A stretch of 64,000 bases of DNA from Sulfuritalea sp. (GTDB taxonomy: Bacteria; Pseudomonadota; Gammaproteobacteria; Burkholderiales; Rhodocyclaceae), in contig JALHPU010000016.1 of NCBI GenBank assembly GCA_022842325.1, positions 32,647 to 96,646 on the forward strand, read 5' to 3'. Under the pieces are notes generated by a model. The model made no database searches. It was given only the letters and a program-made list of their open reading frames with translations, and was not told the origin of the DNA. The translations under genes were made by a program, and so were the position numbers. Below are positions 24,838 to 33,852 of this stretch, one piece after another (the first letter of the stretch is position 1; every line of letters begins with the position of its first letter).

Positions 24838-27093
24838 TCAGTGTTTGGTGTCGACGTAGCGCGTGATGCGCACCACTTCGGGTATGCGCCGCACCGCGCG
24901 CAGGATGCGGGCCAGATGGACGCGGTCGGTGACCTGCAGGGTGAAGAACAGGGTGGTGGCCTCGCCGCTGTCATCGTCCATGCTGATATTGACGATGTTC
25001 GAATCGGCCTCGGCGATGCCGGCGGCGACCCGCGCCAGCACGCCGCGCACGTTCTTGGCGATGACGCGGATGCTGGCGTCGAACATGCCGGTGATGCCGG
25101 GCTCCCACTCGACATCGACCCAGTTGCCGCGTTCGCTGCGCAGTTTGGCAATCGCCGGACAGTCGTGGGTGTGCACCACCAGCCCGCGACCCTTGCGGAT
25201 CAGACCGACGATCGGGTCGCCGGGAATCGGCCGGCAGCAGTTGCCGAGTACGACGGCGACGCCTTCCGGGCCGTGGATCAGGATGGCGTGCTGCGCCCGA
25301 CCCTCGGTGGCGACACCGGCGGGCGCGGCGGCCTCGACGCCTTCGGCGAGGCGCCGCGCGACGATGGCCGGCAGGCGTTTGCCAAGACCGATTTCGGCCA
25401 GTACGGCCTTCTGCGAGCGGGCACCCGAGGCGCGCTTGAAGCGGTCCCAGGCCTGCGCCGGCAGCTTGGCCAAGGCCAGGCCGAGGTCGCGCAGGGCGTG
25501 CGACAGCAGGCGTTCGCCGAGCGCGGCGGATTCTTCATGCTGCTTGGTATTGAGAAAGTGGCGGATCTTGGAGCGCGCCCGTGCGCTCTTGACGTAGCCG
25601 AGCCAGGCCGGATTGGGCGCGGCGTTGGGTGCGGTTATGATTTCGACGCGATCGCCGTTGCGCAGTTCGGTGCGCAGCGGCATGGTCTCGAAATTGATGC
25701 GGCAGGCGACGCAGCGGTCACCGATGTCGGTGTGCACCGCGTAGGCCAGATCGACCGGTGTCGATCCGCGCGGCAGGGCGAAAATCTTGCCCCTGGGGCT
25801 GAACACATAGACCTCGCTGGGAAACAGGTCGACCTTGACGTGTTCGAGAAACTCCGAAGAATCGCCGCTGGTCGATTGCAGTTCGACCAGGGACTGCAGC
25901 CACTTGGAGGTCTTCTTCTGCAGCTGATCGATCGAACTTTCGTCCTTGTACAGCCAGTGTGAGGCGACGCCGGATTCGGCGACATGGTGCATGTCGGCAT
26001 TGCGGATCTGGATCTCGACCGGCGTGCCGAAGGGGCCGATCAGCGTGGTGTGCAGCGACTGGTAGCCGTTGGCCTTGGGGATCGCGATGTAGTCCTTGAA
26101 CTTGCCCGGCACCGGCTGGTACAGGGCGTGCAGCGCGCCGAGCGCCAGGTAGCAGGTGGCCCGATCCTTGACGATGATGCGGAAGCCGTAGATGTCCAGC
26201 ACCTGCGAAAAGCTCAGGTGCTTTTCGCGCATCTTGCGGTAGATGCCGTAGAGATGCTTTTCCCGGCCCATGACTTCGGCATCGATGCCGGCCGCCGGCA
26301 GCGCCTGACGAATGGCGTCGAGGATCTTGCTGACCACCTCGCGCCGGTTGCCGCGTGCGCCCTTGACGGCTTTCGACAGCACGCGATAGCGCAGGGGGTG
26401 GGCGTGGCGGAAAGCCAGTTCCTGCAATTCGCGGTAGAGCGCGTTGAGGCCCAGCCGGTTGGCGATCGGGGCGTAGATGTCGAGCGTCTCGCGCGCGATC
26501 CGGCGCCGCTTTTCGGACCGCATCACGTCCAGCGTCTTCATGTTGTGCAGGCGGTCGGCCAGTTTGATCAGGATCACGCGCACGTCGCGCGCCATGGCCA
26601 GCAGCATCTTGCGGAAGTTCTCGGCCTGGGCTTCCTCGAAACTCTGGTGCTCGATGCGGTCCAGTTTGGAAACGCCGTCGACCAGTTCGGCGGTGACCTG
26701 GCCGAAGCGCTCGGCGATCTGCTCCTTGGTGATCGCCGTGTCTTCCATCACGTCATGCAGCAGCGCCGCACTCAATGCGTGCGGGTCGAGATGCCAGCCG
26801 GCGAGGGCTTCCGCCACCGCCAGCGGATGCGAAATGTAGGGCGCGCCGCTGAGGCGCATCTGGCCGCGATGCGCGGCGTCGGCGAAGACATAGGCGGCAC
26901 CGACGCGGGCGATGTCCTCGGGCTTGAGATAGGTCGCGAGTCGCGCGTTGAAGCGTTCCAGGTCCTCGGCCAGATCGACCGGCGGATGCATGTCCGCCGA
27001 AATCAGCGGCGGCTCGTCGATCGCCCCCGGCACCTGGCCGGGGTCAAGGGAGGCAGCAGGGGGTGGCTGCTGTGGCATGAGCGCCGCCGTCAC
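24838..27093 (-). CDS. spoT: Bifunctional (p)ppGpp synthetase/hydrolase (RelA/SpoT)
   Basis: The product is 751 residues from a GTG at 27093, chosen because GGGGTGA lies upstream. An ATG at 27078 has no such signal. It contains an HD hydrolase domain with ALLHDVMEDT, a synthetase domain with YGFRIIVKD and PKANGYQSLHTT, a TGS domain (VYVFSPRGKIFALPRGSTPV) and a C-terminal ACT domain. Both catalytic sites look intact, as in the single long RelA/SpoT enzyme of the SpoT type. It follows rpoZ and gmk, the usual order. Confidence 0.95.
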   Translation of the reverse strand: MTAALMPQQPPPAASLDPGQVPGAIDEPPLISADMHPPVDLAEDLERFNARLATYLKPEDIARVGAAYVFADAAHRGQMRLSGAPYISHPLAVAEALAGWHLDPHALSAALLHDVMEDTAITKEQIAERFGQVTAELVDGVSKLDRIEHQSFEEAQAENFRKMLLAMARDVRVILIKLADRLHNMKTLDVMRSEKRRRIARETLDIYAPIANRLGLNALYRELQELAFRHAHPLRYRVLSKAVKGARGNRREVVSKILDAIRQALPAAGIDAEVMGREKHLYGIYRKMREKHLSFSQVLDIYGFRIIVKDRATCYLALGALHALYQPVPGKFKDYIAIPKANGYQSLHTTLIGPFGTPVEIQIRNADMHHVAESGVASHWLYKDESSIDQLQKKTSKWLQSLVELQSTSGDSSEFLEHVKVDLFPSEVYVFSPRGKIFALPRGSTPVDLAYAVHTDIGDRCVACRINFETMPLRTELRNGDRVEIITAPNAAPNPAWLGYVKSARARSKIRHFLNTKQHEESAALGERLLSHALRDLGLALAKLPAQAWDRFKRASGARSQKAVLAEIGLGKRLPAIVARRLAEGVEAAAPAGVATEGRAQHAILIHGPEGVAVVLGNCCRPIPGDPIVGLIRKGRGLVVHTHDCPAIAKLRSERGNWVDVEWEPGITGMFDASIRVIAKNVRGVLARVAAGIAEADSNIVNISMDDDSGEATTLFFTLQVTDRVHLARILRAVRRIPEVVRITRYVDTKH

Positions 27094-27116
27094 GTTTCAC
27101 CCCGTGCGCATGATGC

Positions 27117-27323
27117 CTAGGACTGGCTGCGGTTGAGGATTTCGACGCCGACTTTGCCGGCGGCGATTTCGCGCAGGGCAACCACAGTCGGTTTGTCGCG
27201 ACCGGGCTCGACCTGCGGCGTGCTGCCCAGGGTCAGCTGGCGGGCACGGTAGGTTGCCGCGAGGGTGAGCTGGAAGCGGTTGGGAATGAGCTTGATGCAA
27301 TCATCGATGGTGACACGTGCCAT
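27117..27323 (-). CDS. rpoZ: RNA polymerase omega subunit
   Basis: This 68-residue protein has the omega start [19 protein letters not shown] and [10 protein letters not shown], then [11 protein letters not shown]. Length is normal for betaproteobacteria. It lies 5 bases after gmk and 23 bases before spoT, the conserved gmk-rpoZ-spoT arrangement. Confidence 0.95.
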   Translation of the reverse strand: MARVTIDDCIKLIPNRFQLTLAATYRARQLTLGSTPQVEPGRDKPTVVALREIAAGKVGVEILNRSQS

Positions 27324-27328
27324 GGGGT

Positions 27329-27952
27329 TCAGTCCTGATCAAGAAAACGGAATACGTCGGGATGGCGGGCGCGCTGACGCGGGAAACGCAGACGCGAAGC
27401 ACACACGGCGGCCTTGAGCTCGCCGAGCGCCACATCCAAGTCATTGTTGATTATAACAAAATCGAACTCGCCTACGTGACGCATTTCACCCAGGGCGGCG
27501 GCCACCCGCCGCGCTATGACATCTTCACTATCGGCGCCGCGCCGGCGCAGCCGGTTTTCCAGTTCGGCGATCGATGGCGGCAGGATGAATATGCCGACGG
27601 CCTCGGGAAACTGCCGGCGCATCTGCTGCGCGCCCTGCCAGTCGATCTCCAGCACCATGTCGCAGCCTTCCTGCATGCGCTGGTCGAGCCAGACGCGGGA
27701 CGTGCCGTAGAAATTGCCATGGACCTCCGCCCATTCGGCGAATTCGCCGCGCTCGCGCATGGCCAGGAAGCGCTGCACGTCGATGAAATGGTACTCGCGA
27801 CCGTCTACTTCGCCGGTGCGCGGGGCGCGGGTGGTGAAGGAAATCGAGTGCTGCACGTTCGCCACGTCGGTCAGCAGGCGGCCGACCAGGGTGGTCTTGC
27901 CGGCGCCGGAAGGCGCCGCGACGATGAACAGGGTACCTGAGAGCATAGTCAT
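27329..27952 (-). CDS. gmk: Guanylate kinase
   Basis: The product is 207 residues from the ATG at 27952; an ATG two codons later at 27946 is equally possible. The P-loop [11 protein letters not shown], the GMP-binding stretch [19 protein letters not shown] and [14 protein letters not shown] identify it. It phosphorylates GMP to GDP. In related genomes yicC lies directly upstream; here it is about 10.8 kb away. Confidence 0.95.
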   Translation of the reverse strand: MTMLSGTLFIVAAPSGAGKTTLVGRLLTDVANVQHSISFTTRAPRTGEVDGREYHFIDVQRFLAMRERGEFAEWAEVHGNFYGTSRVWLDQRMQEGCDMVLEIDWQGAQQMRRQFPEAVGIFILPPSIAELENRLRRRGADSEDVIARRVAAALGEMRHVGEFDFVIINNDLDVALGELKAAVCASRLRFPRQRARHPDVFRFLDQD

Positions 27953-27958
27953 CCAAAC

Positions 27959-27972
27959 TTGAGTTTGATCAA
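27959..27972. promoter_or_regulatory. FNR/Dnr-type box between gmk and the metal cluster
   Basis: TTGAG-TTTG-ATCAA matches the FNR-family consensus TTGAT-N4-ATCAA at nine of ten bases. Its centre is 41.5 bases from a start site expected for a TAGTAT -10 at 27995, which would place the RNA start almost on the ATG at 28010. The Crp/Fnr-type regulator encoded at 28487 is a candidate ligand. Confidence 0.5.
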
Positions 27973-28009
27973 TCCCGCACATACAGCGGCGTACTAGTAT
28001 ACGCGGCAC

Positions 28010-28402
28010 ATGTTCCGATCCGCACACTTCCGACCGCATCGCCGCTCTCCAGTCTGGCTGCTCGCCATCGGGCTTTTTGCCATGGCGATGCATGCCTTTG
28101 GCAGCGCCGGCCTGATGCCGCGATCGGTGGCCAGCGGCGGATTCCTGGCGGAGATCTGCACCAGCAAGGGTGTCAGCAAGCTGGATCCGGCGCTGCAATC
28201 GGGCAAGACTTCGCTCCCCGACAGCGGCCATCAGGATTGCTGCACGCTATGCGTCGCCAGTGGTGAACCCCTGCCGGTCAACGCCGCGCTCGGCGTACCG
28301 CCAGCGCCGACTTTCGGCATGGTATTTTTTACCAGCGCTGCCCCCTTCTCCCCTGCATTTGCGCGGCTGTCGCATCCGCCGCGCGGTCCTCCCCTGGCCT
28401 GA
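28010..28402 (+). CDS. DUF2946 family protein (first copy)
   Basis: This 130-residue protein has an N-terminal hydrophobic segment (VWLLAIGLFAMAMHAFGSAGL) and the DUF2946-type motif GHQDCCTLCVASG, which has three cysteines and may bind metal. A second DUF2946 protein is encoded at 29611. Such proteins are often next to copper chaperones and TonB receptors. The C-terminal APTFG region overlaps a copy of the dispersed short element. Function is not established. Confidence 0.65.
   Translation: MFRSAHFRPHRRSPVWLLAIGLFAMAMHAFGSAGLMPRSVASGGFLAEICTSKGVSKLDPALQSGKTSLPDSGHQDCCTLCVASGEPLPVNAALGVPPAPTFGMVFFTSAAPFSPAFARLSHPPRGPPLA
28295..28319. repeat. Short dispersed element, copy 4 (in frame)
   Basis: GTACCGCCAGCGCCGACTTT lies in frame inside the DUF2946 gene, where it encodes VPPAPTF near the C-terminus. 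Confidence 0.55.
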
Positions 28403-28486
28403 TCCCCGGTATTCCGCCGCAGCAGCGGCGGACCAGGTCGTGCCCGCATCAAGCGGGCGCATCGAGGACCCACGAGGAGCAGGATC

Positions 28487-29089
28487 ATGCATGCAATCAT
28501 GGCAGCACCGGCATCGGTGAAAGCGATGCCGACCCGAAAATTACTCAGGATACCGATCGGCGGGCGCATCTACGCCGCAGGCGCGGAAGGCATCGCGTGG
28601 CGCGTGAAAAGAGGCGCCGTGCGCCTCGACCGCATCACCCCCGAAGGCCACAGTTTTGCCGGCCTGGCTTTGCGCGGCGATGTCATCGGCGCCGAAACCC
28701 TGCTTTCCGGGCACTATAGTTTCGAGGCATCCGCCATCGACGACTGCGAACTGACGCCCTGGCTGACTGCCGACAAGGCGCTCTCCGGCAAGAGCCTGCT
28801 GCAGACGCTGGCCGCTGCCGAGCGGCGCGCCGCCGACGCGCTGGCGTTGCGTGCCGGCGAGGCCTTCGAGCGCGTGCGCCAGTTGTGCCTGTTGCTGGCG
28901 CGTGATCGCGACGACGGCCGCAAGGAAATCACCATCCCCGGTCTGCGCGACATGGCGGCGATTACCGATCTCACGGAAGCTACCGTGTCGCGCGCCATGA
29001 GCCATCTGCGGCGCACGGGTATGCTATTGCGCCAGGATCGTCGTCACGGCCTGATGCTGGTCGACACCGAAGCGGCATTCGCCGCCTAG
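28487..29089 (+). CDS. Crp/Fnr-family transcription regulator
   Basis: The product is 200 residues (ATG at 28487, with later ATGs possible at 28499 and 28529). A shortened cyclic-nucleotide-like beta domain (IYAAGAEGIAWRVKRGAVRL) and a dimer helix precede a winged helix with LTEATVSRAMSHLRR. The E..SR pattern of FNR-type recognition helices suggests a TTGAT-like site. The N-terminal cysteines of oxygen-sensing FNR are absent, so it may sense something else, as Dnr-type proteins do. It sits in the metal cluster and an FNR-like box lies at 27959. Confidence 0.75.
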   Translation: MHAIMAAPASVKAMPTRKLLRIPIGGRIYAAGAEGIAWRVKRGAVRLDRITPEGHSFAGLALRGDVIGAETLLSGHYSFEASAIDDCELTPWLTADKALSGKSLLQTLAAAERRAADALALRAGEAFERVRQLCLLLARDRDDGRKEITIPGLRDMAAITDLTEATVSRAMSHLRRTGMLLRQDRRHGLMLVDTEAAFAA

Positions 29090-29129
29090 CCCAAGTATGC
29101 CCAGCCCACATTATTCCCAAGGAGATCGC

Positions 29130-29591
29130 ATGAAACGCATCGCACTAGCCGCACTGATTTTCGCCGCCTTTCCCATCATGGCCCAGGTTACCGTCAAGGA
29201 TCCCTGGGTGCGCGCCACCGTGTCGCAACAAAAAGCCACCGGGGCCTTCATGCAGATCACCTCGGCCCAGGACGCGCGCCTGGTCGAAGTCAAGGCGCCG
29301 GTCGCCGGCGTGATCGAGATCCATGAAATGAAAATGGAAAAGGATGTCATGAAAATGCGCGCCATGCCGGGCGGACTTGACCTGCCCGCAGGCAAGGGCG
29401 TCGAGCTCAAGCCGGGCGGCTACCACGTCATGCTGATGGATCTGAAGCAGCAGATGAAGGAAGGCGATACCGTGCCGATGACGCTCGTCATCGAAGGCAA
29501 GGACAAGAAGCGAACGACGATCGAAGTCAAGGCGCCGGTCAAGCCGCTGGCCACCGCGCCGAGCAAGATGGAATCCGAACACAAGCATTGA
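29130..29591 (+). CDS. PCuAC-type periplasmic copper chaperone
   Basis: This 153-residue protein has a signal peptide (ALAALIFAAFPIMA-Q) and the PCuAC domain with DPWVRATVSQQKATGAFM. The metal ligands are seen as HEM (His65, Met67), Met76 or Met79, and HVM (His99, Met101), close to the family's H-M-x10-M-x21-H-x-M spacing. It ends in HKH. AAGGAGATCGC precedes the start. These chaperones deliver Cu(I) to the CuA site of cytochrome oxidase or to import systems. DUF2946 genes stand on both sides of the pair formed by the regulator and this gene. Confidence 0.9.
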   Translation: MKRIALAALIFAAFPIMAQVTVKDPWVRATVSQQKATGAFMQITSAQDARLVEVKAPVAGVIEIHEMKMEKDVMKMRAMPGGLDLPAGKGVELKPGGYHVMLMDLKQQMKEGDTVPMTLVIEGKDKKRTTIEVKAPVKPLATAPSKMESEHKH

Positions 29592-29610
29592 TTCCCCGGC
29601 AATTGCGCAG

Positions 29611-29997
29611 ATGAGGCTCGCCACACGCCCCGGCCGTGTCACCGCCTGGATCGCGATTTTCGCGATCCTGCTGGCGGCGCTCGCGCCATCCGTGGCGCGC
29701 GCCTGGCTGTCGCCGCAGCAGGCGATGCCGTGGACCGATATCTGTTCGGTTGCCGGATTGCAAAGCGCACCGGATGTCGCGCCGCTGTCCGGTTCCGGCC
29801 AGCACGACGCCGGGCTTTTCAAGCATTGCCCCTTCTGCCTGAGTCACGCCGGACAGGTCGCGCTGCCGACGGCACCATCAAAATGGCTACCGGCGACGGA
29901 TGCCCGCGCCGAAAATGTTCCGCCCTCTGCCGCAACACCCTCTTCCCGCTTCGTTCGCGCCGCAGCCCAACCGCGCGCGCCGCCTGCCATCTCCTGA
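29611..29997 (+). CDS. DUF2946 family protein (second copy)
   Basis: This 128-residue protein has a signal or anchor segment (VTAWIAIFAILLAALAPSVARA) and the motif FKHCPFCLSHAGQVALP typical of DUF2946. It lies 19 bases after the copper chaperone and 75 bases before the TonB receptor. The Cys pair may bind copper. Function is unproven. Confidence 0.75.
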   Translation: MRLATRPGRVTAWIAIFAILLAALAPSVARAWLSPQQAMPWTDICSVAGLQSAPDVAPLSGSGQHDAGLFKHCPFCLSHAGQVALPTAPSKWLPATDARAENVPPSAATPSSRFVRAAAQPRAPPAIS

Positions 29998-30072
29998 TCG
30001 TCAAGCCGCAGTCTGACCCCATGCATTGCGTGTGCACGGGTTCCGCTTATACGTCATCATCAGGAGATTCAG

Positions 30073-32310
30073 ATGGATTCCGTTTCATCGTTCATGCTTC
30101 ACGCGCGTTGCCGACAGTCGGCGTTGCGGCTTGCCGCCGCGCTTTGTCACGGCGCACTGGGTTGTGCAACACTCTTCGCGGGCCCTGCCTTCGCCGACGA
30201 GAAAGTACTTGGCACCATGGTCGTCACCGGGCGGGCCCCGGAGCCGAATGGCCGCCTTGATCTTGACTCGGTAATCGGCAGCGGCAGTCGCCTCGGGCTT
30301 ACGTCGCGCGAGACGCCGGCGACCGTGTATCAAGTGGATCGCGAAACCATCGAGGCGCGCGGGGCGCGAGATACCCAGGAGATTTTGCGCAGCGTCCCCG
30401 GCGTTACCGCCGCGGCGCCGCCCGGAGGGCCGGGATTCATCTCCTTTCGCGGCTTTACAAGTTCTCAGCTGACGCAACTGTTCAACGGCATCACGGTTCA
30501 GTACGACGCCATAGCGGCACGGCCCGTCGATAGCTGGATTTACGAACGCGTGGAAGTCATTGGCGGGCCGTCTACCTACTTGTTCGGCGCCGGTGCCGTC
30601 GGTGGCTCGGTCAATTACGTGACCAAGCTGGCGGATCGCGGCGATTATTACGACATCCAGTTGCGTGGAGGGTCTTACGACACGGCGCAGCTGTCACTCG
30701 GAATGAACCGCCAACTTTCCGGGGAAGGTTCGAAGGGGCACTTTCTCCGCCTTGACTTCAATAATCGCAGCAGCAACGGCTGGGTCGATGGCAATTCCTC
30801 AAGATCGTATCAGCTGGCGGCGTCCCTGCTGTCGGATCTCGGCAGCCAGCTGACGCACACGCTCGCGGTGGAGCATCAGAACGAACATGTGACGCGCCCT
30901 TACTGGGGTACGCCGCTGCTCAACCCCGTATCGGGCGACGGACGCATTCTCGATGGCACGCGCTTCAAGAACTACAACACGGCCGACGGTCTGTACGAGC
31001 AGCGCGTCACCTGGGCGAGGTCGATTCTCGACTATCGCTTGTCGGCGGCGACCCAGATAAAGAACACCTTCTACATGTACGACGCGCTGCGCGACTACCG
31101 CAACGTCGAGACCTACAAGTTCAATGCGGCCAATACGCTGGTGAATCGGACCGCGGCCTACCTGCAGCGCCATGATCAGGAGCTGGTGGGTGATCGCATC
31201 GAGGCCACCCACAAGGGGGTCCTCGGCACCCTGAAAAGCGATTGGGCATTCGGCCTGGATTACAGCGTGAACTCCCAAACGCGCTACCCGCGCAGCGTGA
31301 CGGGCCCGGTCGCGGGGCTCGTCACCGGGGTGAACCCGTTCAGCTTCACGCCCGAAAACTTTTTCGCCATTGCCGGCATGACGCCGGGATTCACGCCGGA
31401 CCGCACCAACCGGGTGCGAACCCTGGCGCTGTTTGTCGAGAACCGCACCCGCGTTCTGCCGAGCCTGTCGCTGGTCACCGGTCTTCGGCATGATCGGATC
31501 GACATGCAGTTGACCAATCAGGGCGCCGTCACCGGTACTGCACCCGCAGGCTACTCGCGCAGCTACGCTCCGACCACGGGGCGGATCGGTCTGGTCTGGG
31601 ACGTGACACCCACCGCCAATGCCTATGTCCAGTACAGTACCGCTGCCGATCCGCCTTCGGGGATTCTGACCACGGCCACATTTGCCGACGTCATGAACAA
31701 CTCGGAACTGACGACGGGCCGGCAATTCGAAGTGGGAAGCAAGTTCGATTTCCTCGAGGGTCGCGGGTCCGGCACTGCTTCCTTCTACAGCATCGAACGC
31801 AAGAACATTTCGACACCCGATCCGTCGAATCCGGGCGTCTCGATTCTGGTGGGACAGCAATCCTCGCGCGGACTTGAACTGGCGGCTGGGCTGCGCATCA
31901 CGCAGCAGGTTTCGGCGCAGGGCAGCCTGGCGCTGGTCGATGCCCGGTACGACAGCTTTTCCCAGGTCGTGGGCGGCGTGGCGGTATCGCGTGCCGGAAA
32001 GACGCCGCAGAACGTACCCAGGCGCGTCGCCAATCTCTGGCTGGATTACGCCTTTGCGCCAGGGTGGGTGGCCGGCATTGGCGCGCGCAACGTGTCCTCG
32101 GTGTATGGCGATGCCGCGAATACCTACGGCGCGCCTGCCTACACGCTCTATGACGCGAAGCTGGACTACCGTTTCAACAAGGCAGTCTCGCTCACGGCGC
32201 GGGTGCGGAACCTCACCGACCAGGTCTATGCGGCGAACGTTACCGGCGCGCCGATGTTCTTTCTGGGCGAACCGCGGTTTGCCGATCTGACGCTGCGCAT
32301 GAGCTACTAG
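30073..32310 (+). CDS. TonB-dependent outer-membrane receptor (siderophore/metal type)
   Basis: This 745-residue protein has a signal region (LAAALCHGALGCATLFAGPAFA) and a TonB box-like KVLGTMVVTG. The plug domain has SRETPATVYQVDRETIEARG and EVIGGPSTYLFGAGAVGGSVN. The barrel ends in FADLTLRMSY with a terminal aromatic. Organisation resembles FpvA/FhuE-type siderophore receptors without an extra signalling domain. No Fur box is visible in the 75 bases upstream, while a copper chaperone lies just before and a PepSY reductase-like gene just after. Both iron-chelate and copper uptake are possible. AGGAGATTCAG precedes the ATG. Confidence 0.85.
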   Translation: MDSVSSFMLHARCRQSALRLAAALCHGALGCATLFAGPAFADEKVLGTMVVTGRAPEPNGRLDLDSVIGSGSRLGLTSRETPATVYQVDRETIEARGARDTQEILRSVPGVTAAAPPGGPGFISFRGFTSSQLTQLFNGITVQYDAIAARPVDSWIYERVEVIGGPSTYLFGAGAVGGSVNYVTKLADRGDYYDIQLRGGSYDTAQLSLGMNRQLSGEGSKGHFLRLDFNNRSSNGWVDGNSSRSYQLAASLLSDLGSQLTHTLAVEHQNEHVTRPYWGTPLLNPVSGDGRILDGTRFKNYNTADGLYEQRVTWARSILDYRLSAATQIKNTFYMYDALRDYRNVETYKFNAANTLVNRTAAYLQRHDQELVGDRIEATHKGVLGTLKSDWAFGLDYSVNSQTRYPRSVTGPVAGLVTGVNPFSFTPENFFAIAGMTPGFTPDRTNRVRTLALFVENRTRVLPSLSLVTGLRHDRIDMQLTNQGAVTGTAPAGYSRSYAPTTGRIGLVWDVTPTANAYVQYSTAADPPSGILTTATFADVMNNSELTTGRQFEVGSKFDFLEGRGSGTASFYSIERKNISTPDPSNPGVSILVGQQSSRGLELAAGLRITQQVSAQGSLALVDARYDSFSQVVGGVAVSRAGKTPQNVPRRVANLWLDYAFAPGWVAGIGARNVSSVYGDAANTYGAPAYTLYDAKLDYRFNKAVSLTARVRNLTDQVYAANVTGAPMFFLGEPRFADLTLRMSY

Positions 32311-32319
32311 GGGCGGCAG

Positions 32320-33852
32320 ATGGCCAGCCGAGTCAAACGCGCGCTGTTTCTCGTCCATCGCTGGATGGGCATCGTCCTGTGCCTTTTCTTCGGCAGCTGG
32401 TTCGTTTCCGGGGTGGTGATGATGTATGTCGGCTACCCGAAACTGACCCCGGCGGAGCGCCTGGCTCGGCTGCCTTCCCTGAGCGCAGCCGAGATTCGCA
32501 TTTCTCCCCTGCAGGCGGTGCGTGTCGCGGGTCTGTCCGTGCCGCCCAGGGAGATTCGCCTGGCGGCGGTGGGCGGCCGCGCGGCTTATGTCATCACCCC
32601 GGACGGCGGGGCAGCGCCGGCCGGCCGGGGCAGGCCGCGCCCGCTGGCGGTGACCGCCGATGAGGGGCGCCTGTTCGGCAATGTCGATGCTGCGCTTGCC
32701 CGAGCCAGCGCCGCCGCATATTTTCCCGGCATGGGTGCGAACCATGTCGCCTTGCTGCGGGAAGATACCTGGACCCACTCGCGCGCCCTCGATCCGCACC
32801 GGCCGCTTCACCTGGTGGAAATGGCAGATCCGGATCGCACGTGGCTCTATGTTTCCTCCAGCACCGGCGAAGTGGTGCGCGACGCATCGGGAACGGAACG
32901 CATGTGGGGCTACGTGGGGGCGTGGCTGCATTTTCTCTACTTCTTCCGCGATACCGCGGTCGATGCCTATTGGAGCGACATCATCATCTGGCTGTCCCTC
33001 GCCGGCGCCGCGCTGGTGCTGGTCGGCAGCGTGGTTGGTGTGCAGCGCTGGCGCTTCGCCAAGCGCTATGGCAATGGCTCGCGCTCTCCCTATCGAAACA
33101 GGATGATGCGCTGGCACCATATTTCCGGACTGGTGTTCGCACTGGTTGCCTTCACCTGGGTATTCAGCGGGCTGATGTCCATGAACCCCTGGAAGATATT
33201 CGAGTCGCGAGCGCCGCAACCCAGGCTGCAGGCTTACACCGGCGGCGCGCTGAATGCGGCGGAGTTCCGCGTGAACCCGGCCGCCATCGTCGCGGCCCAG
33301 GCAGCTGGCGCTGCGGCCAAGGAGCTGCGGTTTGTTCGTGTCGCGGGCGAATCCTACGTGCAGGCAGTGGACGGCGAAGGGCGGATCACGCTATTCGATG
33401 CGCAGGCGAGCGAGCCCAAACGCGCTGCAATCGACCGATCCGAACTGAAACGAGCGGTGGCGCGGCTGTCGCCGGCAGGGATCAGGCAAATCACCGAGAT
33501 CCGCGGGTACGACGCCTACTACTACGCCCGCGCCCCGCATACCATGCTGGGTTCCGCCGAACGCCCCCTGCCTGTCTGGCGCATCGAGTTCGACGATGCG
33601 CCGTCGACATGGATGCACGTCGACCCGGCTACCGGCACGATGCTCGGCCGCCTGGATGAACTGCAACGCGTCAAGCGCTGGCTATTTGCGTTTCTGCACA
33701 GCTGGGACTGGTTGCCTCTGCTCGAGCGCCGCCCGCTTTGGGATGTGCTGCTCATCATGCTCAGCGTTGGCGGTGCGGCGCTGAGTTTCACGGGAGTCGT
33801 GATCGGATGGCGCCGATTGCAGAGGGTTCGCCGGGTGGATAGCCATGGGTGA
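32320..33852 (+). CDS. PepSY-type membrane protein (PiuB/FoxB-like)
   Basis: This 510-residue protein has four hydrophobic segments: near the start (ALFLVHRWMGIVLCLFFGSW), two in the middle (IIIWLSLAGAALVLVGSVVG and ISGLVFALVAFTWVFSGLM) and near the end (VLLIMLSVGGAALSFTGVVI). His residues at helix ends (VHRWMG, RWHHISG) could bind haem. This is the PepSY_TM layout of inner-membrane proteins linked to siderophore-iron reduction. It starts 9 bases after the receptor and overlaps tonB by 8 bases. Confidence 0.8.
   Translation: MASRVKRALFLVHRWMGIVLCLFFGSWFVSGVVMMYVGYPKLTPAERLARLPSLSAAEIRISPLQAVRVAGLSVPPREIRLAAVGGRAAYVITPDGGAAPAGRGRPRPLAVTADEGRLFGNVDAALARASAAAYFPGMGANHVALLREDTWTHSRALDPHRPLHLVEMADPDRTWLYVSSSTGEVVRDASGTERMWGYVGAWLHFLYFFRDTAVDAYWSDIIIWLSLAGAALVLVGSVVGVQRWRFAKRYGNGSRSPYRNRMMRWHHISGLVFALVAFTWVFSGLMSMNPWKIFESRAPQPRLQAYTGGALNAAEFRVNPAAIVAAQAAGAAAKELRFVRVAGESYVQAVDGEGRITLFDAQASEPKRAAIDRSELKRAVARLSPAGIRQITEIRGYDAYYYARAPHTMLGSAERPLPVWRIEFDDAPSTWMHVDPATGTMLGRLDELQRVKRWLFAFLHSWDWLPLLERRPLWDVLLIMLSVGGAALSFTGVVIGWRRLQRVRRVDSHG

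Noticed and set aside
29998..30072. Possible Fur box before the TonB-dependent receptor
   Set aside because: No run resembling GATAATGATAATCATTATC is present in the 75-base gap.
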